Origin: Prauserella_A sp040645195
GTDB taxonomy: Bacteria; Actinomycetota; Actinomycetes; Mycobacteriales; Pseudonocardiaceae
Reading direction: 5' to 3'
NCBI RefSeq assembly: GCF_040645195.1
Contig: NZ_JBEYXW010000024.1
Span: 31,423-95,422 of the forward strand
DNA length: 64,000 nt
Positions within the stretch are counted from its first letter, which is position 1; every line of letters begins with the position of its first letter. Below are positions 9,170 to 17,851 of this stretch, piece by piece. The position numbers and the translations under genes are program-made. The notes under the pieces were generated by a model. It ran no database searches. It saw nothing but the letters and a program-made list of their open reading frames with translations, and was not told where the DNA came from.

Positions 9170-10375
9170 ATGCCAATGCGCGTGCGCAAGCTCACCATTG
9201 CCGCTCTTGTCCTGCTCGCCGGTGTCGCAGGCGCCTGTACCAGTGGTGCGGCGGTACCGGACGGCAGGACTACCCCGACCACGGGCGCGCCTACGACGGG
9301 AGCGGCGCTGCGCATCGACGAGGTCGCCCACGGCCTCGAACATGGCTGGGATCTGGGTTTCCTGCCCGACGGCCGGATACTGCTGACCGAACGTCCAGGG
9401 CGGTTCAAGATCATCGATGGCGGCACCGTCACCGCCGTGCGAGCCGACACCTCCGACGTGTACGTGCGTGGCGAGGGCGGGCTGATGGGGCTGGTGCTGC
9501 ATCCGGACTTCGCGCAGTCCCGGGAGTTCACGACCTGCCAGACGCACCAGGAGAACGGCCAGGCCGTGGATGTCCGGCTGGTCACCTGGCGGCTCGCGGA
9601 TGACGATTCCAGCGCCACCAAGGTGCGGGATCTGCTCACCGGCCTGCCGATCAACCCCAGCGGGCGGCATTCCGGGTGCAGGCCGACGATCGCCGCGGAC
9701 GGCGCGTTGCTCGTGGGAACGGGCGACACCGCTGGCGATCCGCACATCCCGCAGGACCGGCGCAGCCTCGGCGGCAAGGTGCTGCGGATCGACCTGGCGA
9801 CCGGCGAGGGTCTGCCGGACAACCCGTTCGCCTCATCGCCGGACCCCAACGAGCGGCGCGTCTACACCTACGGACACCGCAACGTGCAGGGCGTCGCCGT
9901 GCGGCCGGGGTCAGGGCAGGTGTTCACGACCGAGCACGGGCCCGTCGGTTTCGACGAGATGAACCGGATCGAGCCGGGCGCCAACTACGGCTGGGACCCC
10001 TCGCAGGGTGGCACGGTGAACTTCTACGACGAGAACGTCCCGATGACCGATCTCCAACGGTTCCCGAACGCAATGAGTCCACTGTGGACTTCCGGTCAGA
10101 CGTCGACCGAAGCGCCGTCCGGTGCCGCCTTCCTGTCGGGGCGGCAGTGGGGCAGTCTCGACGGCAGGCTCGCCGTGGTGGCCCTGCGCGGGCAGAAGAT
10201 GCTGCTGTTCGCGCTCAACGAGGCGGGAACCGACGTGACGGAACTGTCGTTGCCGACCCAGCTCAACAACGCCTACGGCAGGCTGCGCGGCGTCCGCACC
10301 GGGCCGGACGGCGCACTGTACGTCACCACCTCCAACGGCACCAACGACAAACTCCTCCGCATCACGCCCGTCTAA
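9170..10375 (+). CDS. PQQ-dependent sugar dehydrogenase-like lipoprotein
   Basis: A 401-residue secreted lipoprotein with lipobox LLAGVAGAC near residue 18, a Thr/Pro/Gly-rich linker, then a six-bladed GDH/HHIP beta-propeller. Recognisable propeller features are LEHGWDLGFLPDGRILLTER, GEGGLMGLVLHPDF, SLGGKVLRID, YTYGHRNVQGVA (the catalytic-His region of soluble glucose dehydrogenases is RNVQG-type) and GPVGFDEMNRI-PGANYGWD. The family oxidises aldose sugars using PQQ; whether this organism supplies PQQ is not visible here. The ATG at 9170 is preferred to the one at 9176 because GGGAAGGG sits six bases upstream. It converges with the TetR gene. Confidence 0.88.
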   Translation: MPMRVRKLTIAALVLLAGVAGACTSGAAVPDGRTTPTTGAPTTGAALRIDEVAHGLEHGWDLGFLPDGRILLTERPGRFKIIDGGTVTAVRADTSDVYVRGEGGLMGLVLHPDFAQSREFTTCQTHQENGQAVDVRLVTWRLADDDSSATKVRDLLTGLPINPSGRHSGCRPTIAADGALLVGTGDTAGDPHIPQDRRSLGGKVLRIDLATGEGLPDNPFASSPDPNERRVYTYGHRNVQGVAVRPGSGQVFTTEHGPVGFDEMNRIEPGANYGWDPSQGGTVNFYDENVPMTDLQRFPNAMSPLWTSGQTSTEAPSGAAFLSGRQWGSLDGRLAVVALRGQKMLLFALNEAGTDVTELSLPTQLNNAYGRLRGVRTGPDGALYVTTSNGTNDKLLRITPV

Positions 10376-10388
10376 CCACGGCGGAGCC

Positions 10389-10988
10389 TCAGTGGTCGGT
10401 GAGGCGGAGTTTGGGTTTGTGTTCCAAATGGGACAAACCGTTCCAGGCGAGGTTGACCAGATGGGCAGCTACCTCGTCGCGTTTGGGTTTGCGTGCGTCG
10501 AGCCACCACTGCCCCGTCAGTGCCACCATGCCGACGAGGGCCTGCGCGTAGAGCGCCGCGAGCTTGTCGTCATAACCGCGCGCGGAGAACTCCTGGCCGA
10601 GGATGTGCTCGACCTGGCTGGCGATGTCGTTGAGGAGCGTGGAGAAAGTACCGGTCGAGCTGGCGACCGGTGAGTCCCGGACGAGGATGCGGAAGCCGTC
10701 CTGGGACTCCTCGACGTAGCTGAGCAGCGCCACGGCCGCCTGCTCGAGCATCGCGCGTGGATGCCCACCGTGCAAAGTGGACACCATCCGGTCGAGCAGC
10801 AGCTGCGTCTCGCGGTCCACGACGACGGCGTAGATGCCTTCCTTACCGCCGAAGTGCTCGTAGACCACCGGTTTGGAGACATTCGCACGGTGCGCGATCT
10901 CCTCGACGGAGGTGCCATCGAAGCCCTTTTGCGCGAAGAGCTCGCGTGCGACGTTGAGCAACTGCTGCCGACGCTCGGTTCCCGTCAT
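10389..10988 (-). CDS. TetR-family regulator downstream of a desaturase gene
   Basis: A 199-residue TetR repressor. The N-terminal helix-turn-helix spans about residues 8-55 (FAQKGFDGTSVEEIAHRANV, then SKPVVYEHFGGKEGIYAVVV), followed by a helical ligand-binding domain. ATG 10988 is chosen because GAGGG precedes it by five bases; an in-frame GTG at 11063 would add 25 mostly basic and Pro-rich residues. By position and length it corresponds to the TetR next to mfd in mycobacteria. It lies about 110 bp behind the desaturase on the same strand, so control of fatty-acid desaturation is a reasonable inference. The palindrome at 12107-12119 is a candidate operator. Confidence 0.88.
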   Translation of the reverse strand: MTGTERRQQLLNVARELFAQKGFDGTSVEEIAHRANVSKPVVYEHFGGKEGIYAVVVDRETQLLLDRMVSTLHGGHPRAMLEQAAVALLSYVEESQDGFRILVRDSPVASSTGTFSTLLNDIASQVEHILGQEFSARGYDDKLAALYAQALVGMVALTGQWWLDARKPKRDEVAAHLVNLAWNGLSHLEHKPKLRLTDH

Positions 10989-11095
10989 CCGCACCCTCAC
11001 CACCGGGGCACTCGGCCGCGCCCCGGTGGCTGCGTCCCGCTTCGCTCGCCGTCTAGCCGCCACCTGGGCAGACTACCGGCAGGGCCAGAACGGGC

Positions 11096-12052
11096 TTACT
11101 TTCCCGCAGCGGACAGCTTGGCCAGCCGGGTCGGCGTCGGCCAGCGCACGCTGTAGGCCCAGCCCAGCTTCTCGAACAACCAGATGACCCGCGCCGAGAT
11201 GTCGATCTGGCCGCGCTGGACACCGTGCCGGGCCGAGGTCGGGTCGGCGTGGTGCAGGTTGTGCCAGGACTCACCGAACGACAGGATCGCCAGCGGCCAG
11301 AAGTTGGCGGAACGGTCCCGCGCGGTGAACGGCCGCTCGCCGATCATGTGGCAGATCGAGTTGACCGACCAGGTCACGTGGTGCAGCACGCACACGCGGA
11401 CCAGCCCCGCCCAGAAGAAGGCGGTCACCGCGCCCCACAGCGACCACGTGAGCAGTCCGCCGAGCAGCGCGGGCAGCGTGAGCGAGAGCAGGGTCCACAG
11501 CCAGAACAGCTCGTCGACCTTCTTGATCGCCTTGTCCCTGACCAGGTCGGGCGCGAACCGGTGGATGTTGGTCTTGTCCCGTTCGAAGAGCCAGCCCATG
11601 TGCGCGTGCCAGAAGCCCTTGGAGATGGCCAGCGGCGAGGTGCCGAACAGCCACGGCGAGTGCGGGTCGCCCTCACGGTCGGAGAACGCGTGATGTCTGC
11701 GATGGTCGGCGACCCAGGTGATCACCGGCCCCTGCACGGCGAGACTGCCTGCGATCGCCATTGCGACGCGAAGCCACGGCTTGGCCTTGAACGAGCCGTG
11801 GGTGAAGTACCGGTGGTAGGACACCGTCACACCGAGACCGGAGATCGCGTAGAAGGCCACGAACAACGCCACGTCGACCCAGGTCAGTCCCCACCCCCAG
11901 GCGAAGGGGACGGCGGCGATCAGCGCGGCCAGCGGAGCGATCACGCCGAAGTACACCGAGAACTGGACGCCGCGCGTGCGCGTTCCTTCGAGGATCGGCT
12001 TGGGGCCATTATTGGCTGGTGCGGGGGGACCTTCGTCCAGGGTTGCCGTCAT
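11096..12052 (-). CDS. Membrane acyl-CoA/acyl-lipid delta-9-type fatty acid desaturase
   Basis: A 318-residue di-iron desaturase that introduces a cis double bond into membrane fatty acids. All three histidine clusters are present in the expected order: HRYFTH (about residue 86), HRRHH (about 123) and HNLHH (about 262), separated by two pairs of hydrophobic helices (FYAISGLGVTVSYH and LLSLTLPALLGGLL regions). The ATG at 12052 is preferred because GAAG lies eight bases upstream; a GTG at 12061 adds three residues. The family needs an electron donor (ferredoxin or fused oxidoreductase) that is not encoded nearby. It probably forms a transcription unit with the downstream TetR gene. Confidence 0.93.
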   Translation of the reverse strand: MTATLDEGPPAPANNGPKPILEGTRTRGVQFSVYFGVIAPLAALIAAVPFAWGWGLTWVDVALFVAFYAISGLGVTVSYHRYFTHGSFKAKPWLRVAMAIAGSLAVQGPVITWVADHRRHHAFSDREGDPHSPWLFGTSPLAISKGFWHAHMGWLFERDKTNIHRFAPDLVRDKAIKKVDELFWLWTLLSLTLPALLGGLLTWSLWGAVTAFFWAGLVRVCVLHHVTWSVNSICHMIGERPFTARDRSANFWPLAILSFGESWHNLHHADPTSARHGVQRGQIDISARVIWLFEKLGWAYSVRWPTPTRLAKLSAAGK

Positions 12053-12106
12053 GCGCGTCACTTCTTTCCACGAACGGACCTAGCAAGGGTCACCTTACCT
12101 ACGTTG

Positions 12107-12119
12107 CCGTAAGTTACGG
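12107..12119. promoter_or_regulatory. Palindrome upstream of the desaturase gene, candidate TetR operator
   Basis: A perfect 13-bp palindrome, CCGTAAGTTACGG, lies about 55 bp upstream of the desaturase start, in the region where a promoter would be expected. A second TTAC/GTAA pair overlaps it (12095-12112). The symmetry and position fit an operator for the neighbouring TetR protein. The link is inference; no promoter hexamers were assigned confidently. Confidence 0.45.
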
Positions 12120-12214
12120 TACAGGAGGTTGCGAGCCCCGGCGAGGGCCGAACGAGCAGTCCCGGCCCCTTCGGAAGCGCCCGGTTTGCCACTGGCTATC
12201 CTGACCAGGCGCGA

Positions 12215-12286
12215 TCCGCCGTAGTGTAATTGGCAGCACTTCAGATTTTGGTTCTGACAGTCCAGGTTCGAGCCCTGGCGGCGGAG
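12215..12286 (+). tRNA. tRNA-Gln (anticodon UUG)
   Basis: A 72-nt cloverleaf. The acceptor arm TCCGCCG pairs with CGGCGGA, the anticodon stem TCAGA/TCTGA closes the loop TTTTGGT giving anticodon UUG, and the T arm is CCAGG-TTCGAGC-CCTGG. The discriminator base is G and CCA is not encoded. The gene precedes the diguanylate cyclase and glmU, the same position as the tRNA-Gln gene beside glmU in mycobacteria. Confidence 0.95.
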
Positions 12287-12314
12287 CAGGTGGCTTTGGC
12301 TGGCCCAAGGGGGT

Positions 12315-14072
12315 GTGAGGCGGCTGCACGAGGACCCGGACGCGGATGAGGCCCGTCGCCCGGCGTTAGGGGACATGTCCGACGCCTGGTTACTGGGACG
12401 CGCGCGTGAACTCATCGCCGCCGTGCAGCGCACCGAGCGCCCTGAGCAGCTCCGGGTCACCCGCACCCTCGACGAGCTTCTGGAAGAGACCCAGCGTCGC
12501 GGCGAACCACTGCTCATCGCCCAGATGCTCCGTGCGGCCGCGCTCGCCAGGCTCGTCACACGTGGCCTTGCCGAGGAAGCCGAGTCGCTACTCGACGAGA
12601 TGCTCGCGCACACCAAACGGCACGGTCTCGCACTGCTCAGGGCAGACGCGCATGCGCTGCGCGGCAGGCGGCTCGTGCTGGCCGGGCAGGAGGATGCCGC
12701 GCTCACCGAAACCGCCAGGGCACTCGCGATCCTCGACGACGCGCCCAGCCGGGACCCGCAGCTGGGCAGGCGGGCGTGGGACCGGCTGCTGTCCTCCGCG
12801 CTCAACGACTGCTGGATCGTGCTCAACCAGCTCGGCGTCTACGAGGCCGCGGAAGAGGTCATCGCGCGCGCCCACCAGGCCATCCGCGACAGCGCAGGCC
12901 CGCACGAGATCACCCTGCAGCTGATGAACCGGGTCAAGATGCTGCTGGGCTGGGGGCTACGGCTGGAACGGGTGGGCCGGTACGACGAGGCAGGCGAGAA
13001 GTTCCGCACCGCCGCGTCGATGGCGATCGCCGTCGAGGCACCGTTCGCCGAGTCGCTGTTCCCCCGCGAAGCCGGGGTTCCCGCGGTCGACCAGGTCGGC
13101 GTGCTCGCCGCGTCGCTGGCGCTGGCCGCGCCGAGCTCCGCGCACATCGACCGGTTACAGCGGTTACACGGCACGGAGGGTTACCCGCATGAGAACATCA
13201 TCGTGACGATCGCGCTGTCCCGGTGCCTGGAACGCGATGGCCACCACGACGAGGCGCTCCGGGCCCTCAAGGAGGTCCGGCACACGCAGGCCGAGGACAA
13301 CTCGCAGCCGTCGATGCGCCTCAACCTCGTGCGCGAGCTCGCGCGGCTTGGCGAGGAGGGCAACGCGAGCGAGTCGGTGGAGCCGGAGAACAAACCGACC
13401 AGCCTGATCGCCGACTACGCGGCCGCGGTGGAGGCCGAACTGTGGTCTTTGCGGGAGTCCCAGATCGCGACGCTGAACACCCGCCGGGAGCACGAGCGGC
13501 TCTCCGCCGAGCACGGGGCGATCACCCAGCAGGCGTTGCAGGACCCCCTCACCGGCCTGCCCAACCGGCGGGCGCTCGACGAGCGCCTGCGTACGCTCGC
13601 GGCCTCGACGCAGGCGCAACCGCTGGCGGTCGCCCTCGTCGACCTTGACGGCTTCAAGGACGTCAACGACCAGCACTCGCATGCCGAGGGTGACGATGTG
13701 CTCCGGGTCGTCGCCAGCACGCTGCGCGACGCGCTTCGCGGTGACGACGTCGTGGCCCGATACGGCGGCGACGAGTTCATCGTGCTGCTGCCCGGCGCCC
13801 CGCAGTCGGCCGCGACACAGGCGCTGAACCGTTCCGTCAAGGCGGTGGCGTCGCTGCCGCACCATCTCTCGCACGGTGTGACGTTGTCGGTGGGACTGGT
13901 TTCGCTGCGCCCGCAGGAGCGCGCCGAAGAGGTCCTCTCTCGTGCCGATGCGGCCATGTACCAAGCAAAACGGCGCGGTGGCAACCGGATCGCCGCGTCC
14001 CCTCAGCCGGGTGGTGAAACGGCCGACGCGCCCGGAACCGACCCAACGTTGGATGAGGCCGAGCCCACGTAG
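12315..14072 (+). CDS. Diguanylate cyclase with N-terminal helical/TPR sensor region
   Basis: A 585-residue soluble protein. About 390 residues of TPR-like helices (e.g. EEAESLLDEMLAHTKRHGLA, QEDAALTETARALAILDD) and a short coiled coil (about 385-410) lead into a GGDEF domain at about 415-565. The active-site motif RYGGDEF is intact (about residue 482), the start of the domain reads DPLTGLPNRRALDERL, and RGDD five residues before GGDEF is a classical inhibitory I-site. It should convert two GTP to c-di-GMP with product inhibition; there is no EAL domain. Start is uncertain: GTG 12315 or ATG 12375 (MSDAWLLG). It is followed 42 bp later by glmU. Confidence 0.92.
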   Translation: MRRLHEDPDADEARRPALGDMSDAWLLGRARELIAAVQRTERPEQLRVTRTLDELLEETQRRGEPLLIAQMLRAAALARLVTRGLAEEAESLLDEMLAHTKRHGLALLRADAHALRGRRLVLAGQEDAALTETARALAILDDAPSRDPQLGRRAWDRLLSSALNDCWIVLNQLGVYEAAEEVIARAHQAIRDSAGPHEITLQLMNRVKMLLGWGLRLERVGRYDEAGEKFRTAASMAIAVEAPFAESLFPREAGVPAVDQVGVLAASLALAAPSSAHIDRLQRLHGTEGYPHENIIVTIALSRCLERDGHHDEALRALKEVRHTQAEDNSQPSMRLNLVRELARLGEEGNASESVEPENKPTSLIADYAAAVEAELWSLRESQIATLNTRREHERLSAEHGAITQQALQDPLTGLPNRRALDERLRTLAASTQAQPLAVALVDLDGFKDVNDQHSHAEGDDVLRVVASTLRDALRGDDVVARYGGDEFIVLLPGAPQSAATQALNRSVKAVASLPHHLSHGVTLSVGLVSLRPQERAEEVLSRADAAMYQAKRRGGNRIAASPQPGGETADAPGTDPTLDEAEPT

Positions 14073-14114
14073 GATCGTGGCCCGGTACAGACCCTGGTGA
14101 TTGTGAGGACGACC

Positions 14115-15587
14115 GTGACCGGTTCGCTGAGCACCGTGATCCTCGCCGCAGGTGAGGGCACCCGCATGCGCTCGGACATTCCGAAAGTGCTGCATCCCAT
14201 CGCCGGCAGGCCACTCGTCGAGCACGCCGTCCGCGCGGCTGCCGGGCTCGACCCCGACCAGCTCGTCGTCGTCGTCGGCCACGGCCGCGACGCGGTGACC
14301 GAACGCCTGAGCGCGCTCGGCGGCGCGCTCGGCAGGCCCGTGACGACCGCCGTACAGGAAACCCAGGACGGCACCGGGCACGCTGTCTCCTGCGCACTGG
14401 ACGCGCTGCCGCCCGGCCTTTCGGGCACGGTACTGGTGACCTACGGCGACGTGCCGTTGCTAGACACCGAGACGCTGTCGACACTGCTCGCCGAGCACAC
14501 GCGCCGCGCCAACGCGGTGACGGTCCTGACCGCGGTGGCCGAGAACCCGGAAGGCTACGGCCGCATCGTGCGCGACGCCTCCGGCGCGCTCACCGGCATC
14601 GTGGAACACAAGGACGCGACCGACGAGCAGCTCGCCATCACGGAGATCAACTCCGGTGTCTATGCCTTCGACGCGGATGTGCTCGCCGACGGGCTCGCCA
14701 GGCTGTCCACCGACAACGCGCAGGGCGAGCTGTACCTGACCGACGTGCTCGGCAGCGCGCGAGCCGACGGCAGGACCGTGGGCGCCCTCGTCGTGGACGA
14801 TCCGTGGCTCACCGAGGGCATCAACGACCGCGTGCAGCTGTCCAAGCTGGCGGCCGAGCTGAACCGGCGGATCGTGCAGCGCTGGCAGCTGGCCGGCGTG
14901 ACCGTGATCGACCCCGCCTCGACCTGGGTGGACGCCGGGGTGACCCTTGGCCGCGACGTGGTCATCGCACCGGGCGTGCAGCTGCACGGTGAGACGGCCG
15001 TTGGCGAAGGCGCGCGGATCGGGCCCGACTCGACGCTGACGAACGTGACGGTCGGCGCCCGCGCGAACGTCGCGCGAACGCACGGCAGCGACTCGGTCAT
15101 CGGCGAGGACGCGCAGGTGGGCCCCTTCGCCTATCTGCGGCCAGGCACCCGGCTCGGCGTCAAGGGCAAGATCGGCACGTTCGTGGAGACCAAGAACGCC
15201 GACATCGGCACCGGAACGAAGGTGCCGCACCTGACCTACGTCGGGGATGCGACGATTGGGGAGTACAGCAACATCGGCGCGTCCAGCGTGTTCGTCAACT
15301 ACGACGGTGTGACCAAGCACCACACCAGCATCGGCTCGTACGTACGTACGGGCTCGGACACCATGTTCGTGGCGCCCGTCACCGTGGGGGACGGCGCGTA
15401 CAGTGGCGCCGGCACGGTGATCCGTCAGGACGTACCGCCGGGTGCGCTCGCGGTATCGGGGGCACCACAACGGAACATCGAAGGCTGGGTGCCGCGGCGC
15501 AGGCCGGGCACCCCAGCGGCGGAGGCAGCGGAAAGGGCACTCGCCGCACTGCAGGAAACCGATACCGACGGGGAGTCGCAAGAATGA
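14115..15587 (+). CDS. glmU: Bifunctional GlmU: N-acetylglucosamine-1-P uridyltransferase / glucosamine-1-P acetyltransferase
   Basis: A 490-residue enzyme making UDP-GlcNAc for peptidoglycan and other amino-sugar polymers. The N-terminal pyrophosphorylase has the LAAGEGTRMRSDIPKVLH signature (about residues 9-26), QDGTGHA and the YGDVPL metal site. The C-terminal half is a left-handed beta-helix of hexapeptide repeats (IGPDSTLTNVTVGARANV) with the acetyltransferase residues in KIGTFVETKNADIG and VNYDGVTKHHT. GTG 14115 is preferred over the GTG at 14097, as GTGAGGA precedes it by seven bases. The stop overlaps the start of prs by four bases, so the two are translationally coupled. Confidence 0.97.
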   Translation: MTGSLSTVILAAGEGTRMRSDIPKVLHPIAGRPLVEHAVRAAAGLDPDQLVVVVGHGRDAVTERLSALGGALGRPVTTAVQETQDGTGHAVSCALDALPPGLSGTVLVTYGDVPLLDTETLSTLLAEHTRRANAVTVLTAVAENPEGYGRIVRDASGALTGIVEHKDATDEQLAITEINSGVYAFDADVLADGLARLSTDNAQGELYLTDVLGSARADGRTVGALVVDDPWLTEGINDRVQLSKLAAELNRRIVQRWQLAGVTVIDPASTWVDAGVTLGRDVVIAPGVQLHGETAVGEGARIGPDSTLTNVTVGARANVARTHGSDSVIGEDAQVGPFAYLRPGTRLGVKGKIGTFVETKNADIGTGTKVPHLTYVGDATIGEYSNIGASSVFVNYDGVTKHHTSIGSYVRTGSDTMFVAPVTVGDGAYSGAGTVIRQDVPPGALAVSGAPQRNIEGWVPRRRPGTPAAEAAERALAALQETDTDGESQE

Positions 15588-16564
15588 GCCCGAAGTCCGG
15601 CACGCCGAAGAAGAACCTGATGCTCTTCTCCGGCCGGTCACATGTCGAACTCGCGGAAGAGGTGGCCAAGCACCTCAATGTGACGATCACCCCGCAAACC
15701 GTGCACTCCTTCGCCAACGGCGAGATCTACGTGCGGTTCCAGGAGTCGGTGCGTGGTTCGGACGCGTTCCTCATCCAGAGCTACCCGCCGCCCATCAACG
15801 AGTGGATCATGGAACAGCTGATCATGGTGGACGCGCTCAAGCGCGCCAGCGCCAAGCGCATCACCGTGATCATGCCGTTCTACCCGTACTCTCGCCAGGA
15901 CAAGAAGCACAAGGGACGCGAACCGATCTCGGCGCGGCTGATCGCCGACCTGTTCAAGACCGCGGGAGCCGACCGGATCATGACGGTCGACCTGCACACC
16001 GCGCAGATCCAGGGCTTCTTCGACGGCCCGGTCGACCACCTGCTCGCGCAGACCGTGCTCGCCGACCACATCAGGGAGACCTACGGCGGCGCCGACATGA
16101 CGGTGGTCTCTCCCGACTCCGGCCGGGTGCGGCTCGCCGAGAAGTGGGCGCAGCAGCTCGGCGACCGGCCGATCGCGTTCATCCACAAGACCCGCGACCC
16201 CGACAAGCCCAACCAGGCGGTCGCCAACCGCGTCGTCGGCGAAGTACGCGGGCGGCTGTGCGTGCTGATCGACGACATGATCGACACGGGCGGCACGATC
16301 ACCAAGGCCGCCGACGCGCTGCTCGCCGAGGGCGCCTCCGACGTCGTGATCGCCTCGACCCACGGCATCCTCTCCGACCCGGCCACGGAACGACTCGCCA
16401 ACTGCAAGGCGCGCGAGGTGATCATCACCAACACGCTGCCGATTCCGGAGGAGAAGCGGTTCCCGGGGCTGACGGTGCTGTCGATCGCGCCGCTGCTCGC
16501 CCGCGCGATCCAGGAGGTCTTCGAGGACGGCTCCGTCACGAGCCTCTTCGACGGCAGCGCGTAG
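15584..16564 (+). CDS. prs: Ribose-phosphate pyrophosphokinase (PRPP synthetase)
   Basis: A 326-residue class I enzyme converting ribose 5-phosphate and ATP to PRPP for nucleotide, His and Trp synthesis. It shows the catalytic flexible-loop signature SYPPPINEWIMEQLIMVDAL, SRQDKKHKGREPISARL with ATP-binding Arg/Gln, DLHTAQIQGFF, VVSPDSGRVRLAEKW, and the PRPP-binding CVLIDDMIDTGGTI near residue 225. Length is normal for the family. The ATG overlaps the glmU stop (ATGA). A strong hairpin terminator follows 21 bp after the stop. Confidence 0.97.
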   Translation: MSPKSGTPKKNLMLFSGRSHVELAEEVAKHLNVTITPQTVHSFANGEIYVRFQESVRGSDAFLIQSYPPPINEWIMEQLIMVDALKRASAKRITVIMPFYPYSRQDKKHKGREPISARLIADLFKTAGADRIMTVDLHTAQIQGFFDGPVDHLLAQTVLADHIRETYGGADMTVVSPDSGRVRLAEKWAQQLGDRPIAFIHKTRDPDKPNQAVANRVVGEVRGRLCVLIDDMIDTGGTITKAADALLAEGASDVVIASTHGILSDPATERLANCKAREVIITNTLPIPEEKRFPGLTVLSIAPLLARAIQEVFEDGSVTSLFDGSA

Positions 16565-16585
16565 ATCACGTAGCCACTGCCCGGT

Positions 16586-16626
16586 GCGGCGAAGGCCACC
16601 ATCCCTGCGATGGTGGCCTTCGCCGC
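16586..16626 (+). terminator. Strong palindromic terminator after prs
   Basis: Perfect 17-bp inverted repeat (16586-16602 and 16610-16626) with a 7-nt loop, starting 21 bp after the prs stop. No long T tract follows, as is common in GC-rich actinomycetes. The arms contain AAGGCCACC/GGTGGCCTT, the same core as the intergenic palindromes at 27675 and 40153/41785. Confidence 0.85.
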
Positions 16627-16821
16627 GTCTGGGCGCTGTACCCCGAAGGTCGCGCTGACACGGCCGCGCACGTCCGCCGGCCATGCCGCGAGTGGCCCGG
16701 GTCCGCCTGGTGGACGCCCGCGTTACCTACCCACGACCAGCTGAACCGCGACCGCGCAGTCAGCCAAACGGTCGTCGGCACCGGCCTTCCGCATGCGGGA
16801 TCTGTGTGTGCTCGAGGTGTG

Positions 16822-17700
16822 TCAGTCGTTGAGCACCACTAGATCGAGCGTGTGGAGGTGCTGGGAATTCGCAATCAGATTGATCTCGGTGATTTTGCCT
16901 GTGGAGGTCGTGAAGGCGAAGGCCACGCGTGGTCGGCCGGCCTGAGTCCACAACGCGCCGGGGACCCCGTCGATCAGTGCCAGACGTGCGTGGAGGGCGC
17001 GGCCGGAGAGAGTGTCGGCGACCGCCGAGGCGCCATGGACCAGCCCGGTTGCGCCCATCACCGTGGCGGCACGGTCGGCGCGGAGCACGGCGTCCGGGTG
17101 CAGTATCTCGAGCAACGCGTTGAAGTCACCGCGCCGCGAAGCAGCGAGAAACGCACGCACGATCTCCCGCTGTCGGGCCAGGTCGGTGCCGGGGGACGGT
17201 GCCGCTCTCTGGATGCGGCGCCGGGCTCGGCTGGCGAGCTTTCTGGCCGCAGCCGGCGTCCGGTCGACGATGGGAGCGATCTCCTCGAACGGCACAGCGA
17301 ACACGTCGTGCAGCACGAAGGCCAGGCGCTCGTTGGGAGCCAACGTGTCCAGCACCACCAGCAGTGCAAGGCCGACCGAGTCGGACAAGATCGCCTGGTG
17401 CTCGGGGTCGCCACCTGTGTCGTCGCTGCTGTGAGCCAGCTGCAGCACGGGCACGTCCAAGGGATCTTCGCTCCGCGCGGTGCGTGAGCGCAGCATGGTC
17501 AGCGCCACGCGGGCGACGACGGTGGTGAGCCACCCGCGCAGGTTCTCCACCTCGCTGGTGTAGGACCGGTTGAGCCTGAGCCAGGCTTCCTGGACGGCAT
17601 CGTCGGCCTCGGCCGCCGAGCCAAGGATCTGGTAGGCCACCGCCCGCAGATGCCCGCGGTGCTCCTCGAACCGATCGGTCAGAAAAGCGTGTTCGCTCAT
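16822..17700 (-). CDS. ECF sigma factor with C-terminal SnoaL-like domain (SigJ/ECF41-like)
   Basis: A 292-residue extracytoplasmic-function sigma factor. Sigma region 2 is at about residues 8-75 (FEEHRGHLRAVAYQILGSAA, DAVQEAWLRL), region 4 at about 110-165 (LAPNERLAFVLHDVFAVPFE, then RTPAAARKLASRARRR). A C-terminal NTF2/SnoaL-like domain of about 120 residues follows (FNALLEILHPDAVLRAD). In ECF41-type factors this extension replaces a separate anti-sigma factor and modulates activity. ATG 17700 is preceded by GAGGAA. It is divergent from a DoxX gene, the kind of redox-related partner these sigma factors often sit beside, so that gene is a likely target. Confidence 0.9.
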   Translation of the reverse strand: MSEHAFLTDRFEEHRGHLRAVAYQILGSAAEADDAVQEAWLRLNRSYTSEVENLRGWLTTVVARVALTMLRSRTARSEDPLDVPVLQLAHSSDDTGGDPEHQAILSDSVGLALLVVLDTLAPNERLAFVLHDVFAVPFEEIAPIVDRTPAAARKLASRARRRIQRAAPSPGTDLARQREIVRAFLAASRRGDFNALLEILHPDAVLRADRAATVMGATGLVHGASAVADTLSGRALHARLALIDGVPGALWTQAGRPRVAFAFTTSTGKITEINLIANSQHLHTLDLVVLND

Positions 17701-17851
17701 CGGTCACATTCCTCTGTCGCAGCAAGTCATTGTCTATGACTCGCGAAACGTCGCGGGTGTGACGAGCAGCAGGACGACCACGCCAGGTGGCGGCACCGTG
17801 GTGTCGTTCAGCGCGGCTTGAGCGCACCCGTTCTCCATCGGAGGAAGCATC

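Noticed and set aside
6833..10375. Very long plus-strand open frame running opposite mfd into the sugar dehydrogenase gene
   Set aside because: Only the last 401 codons encode a real protein; the rest is the mirror of mfd caused by high third-position GC, with Arg/His/Gly-rich low-complexity translation and no family motifs.
17701..17851. ECF41-type autoregulated promoter (TGTCACA ... CGTC) between the sigma factor and DoxX genes
   Set aside because: Partial matches exist on the minus strand but the spacing and hexamers do not fit well enough to claim.
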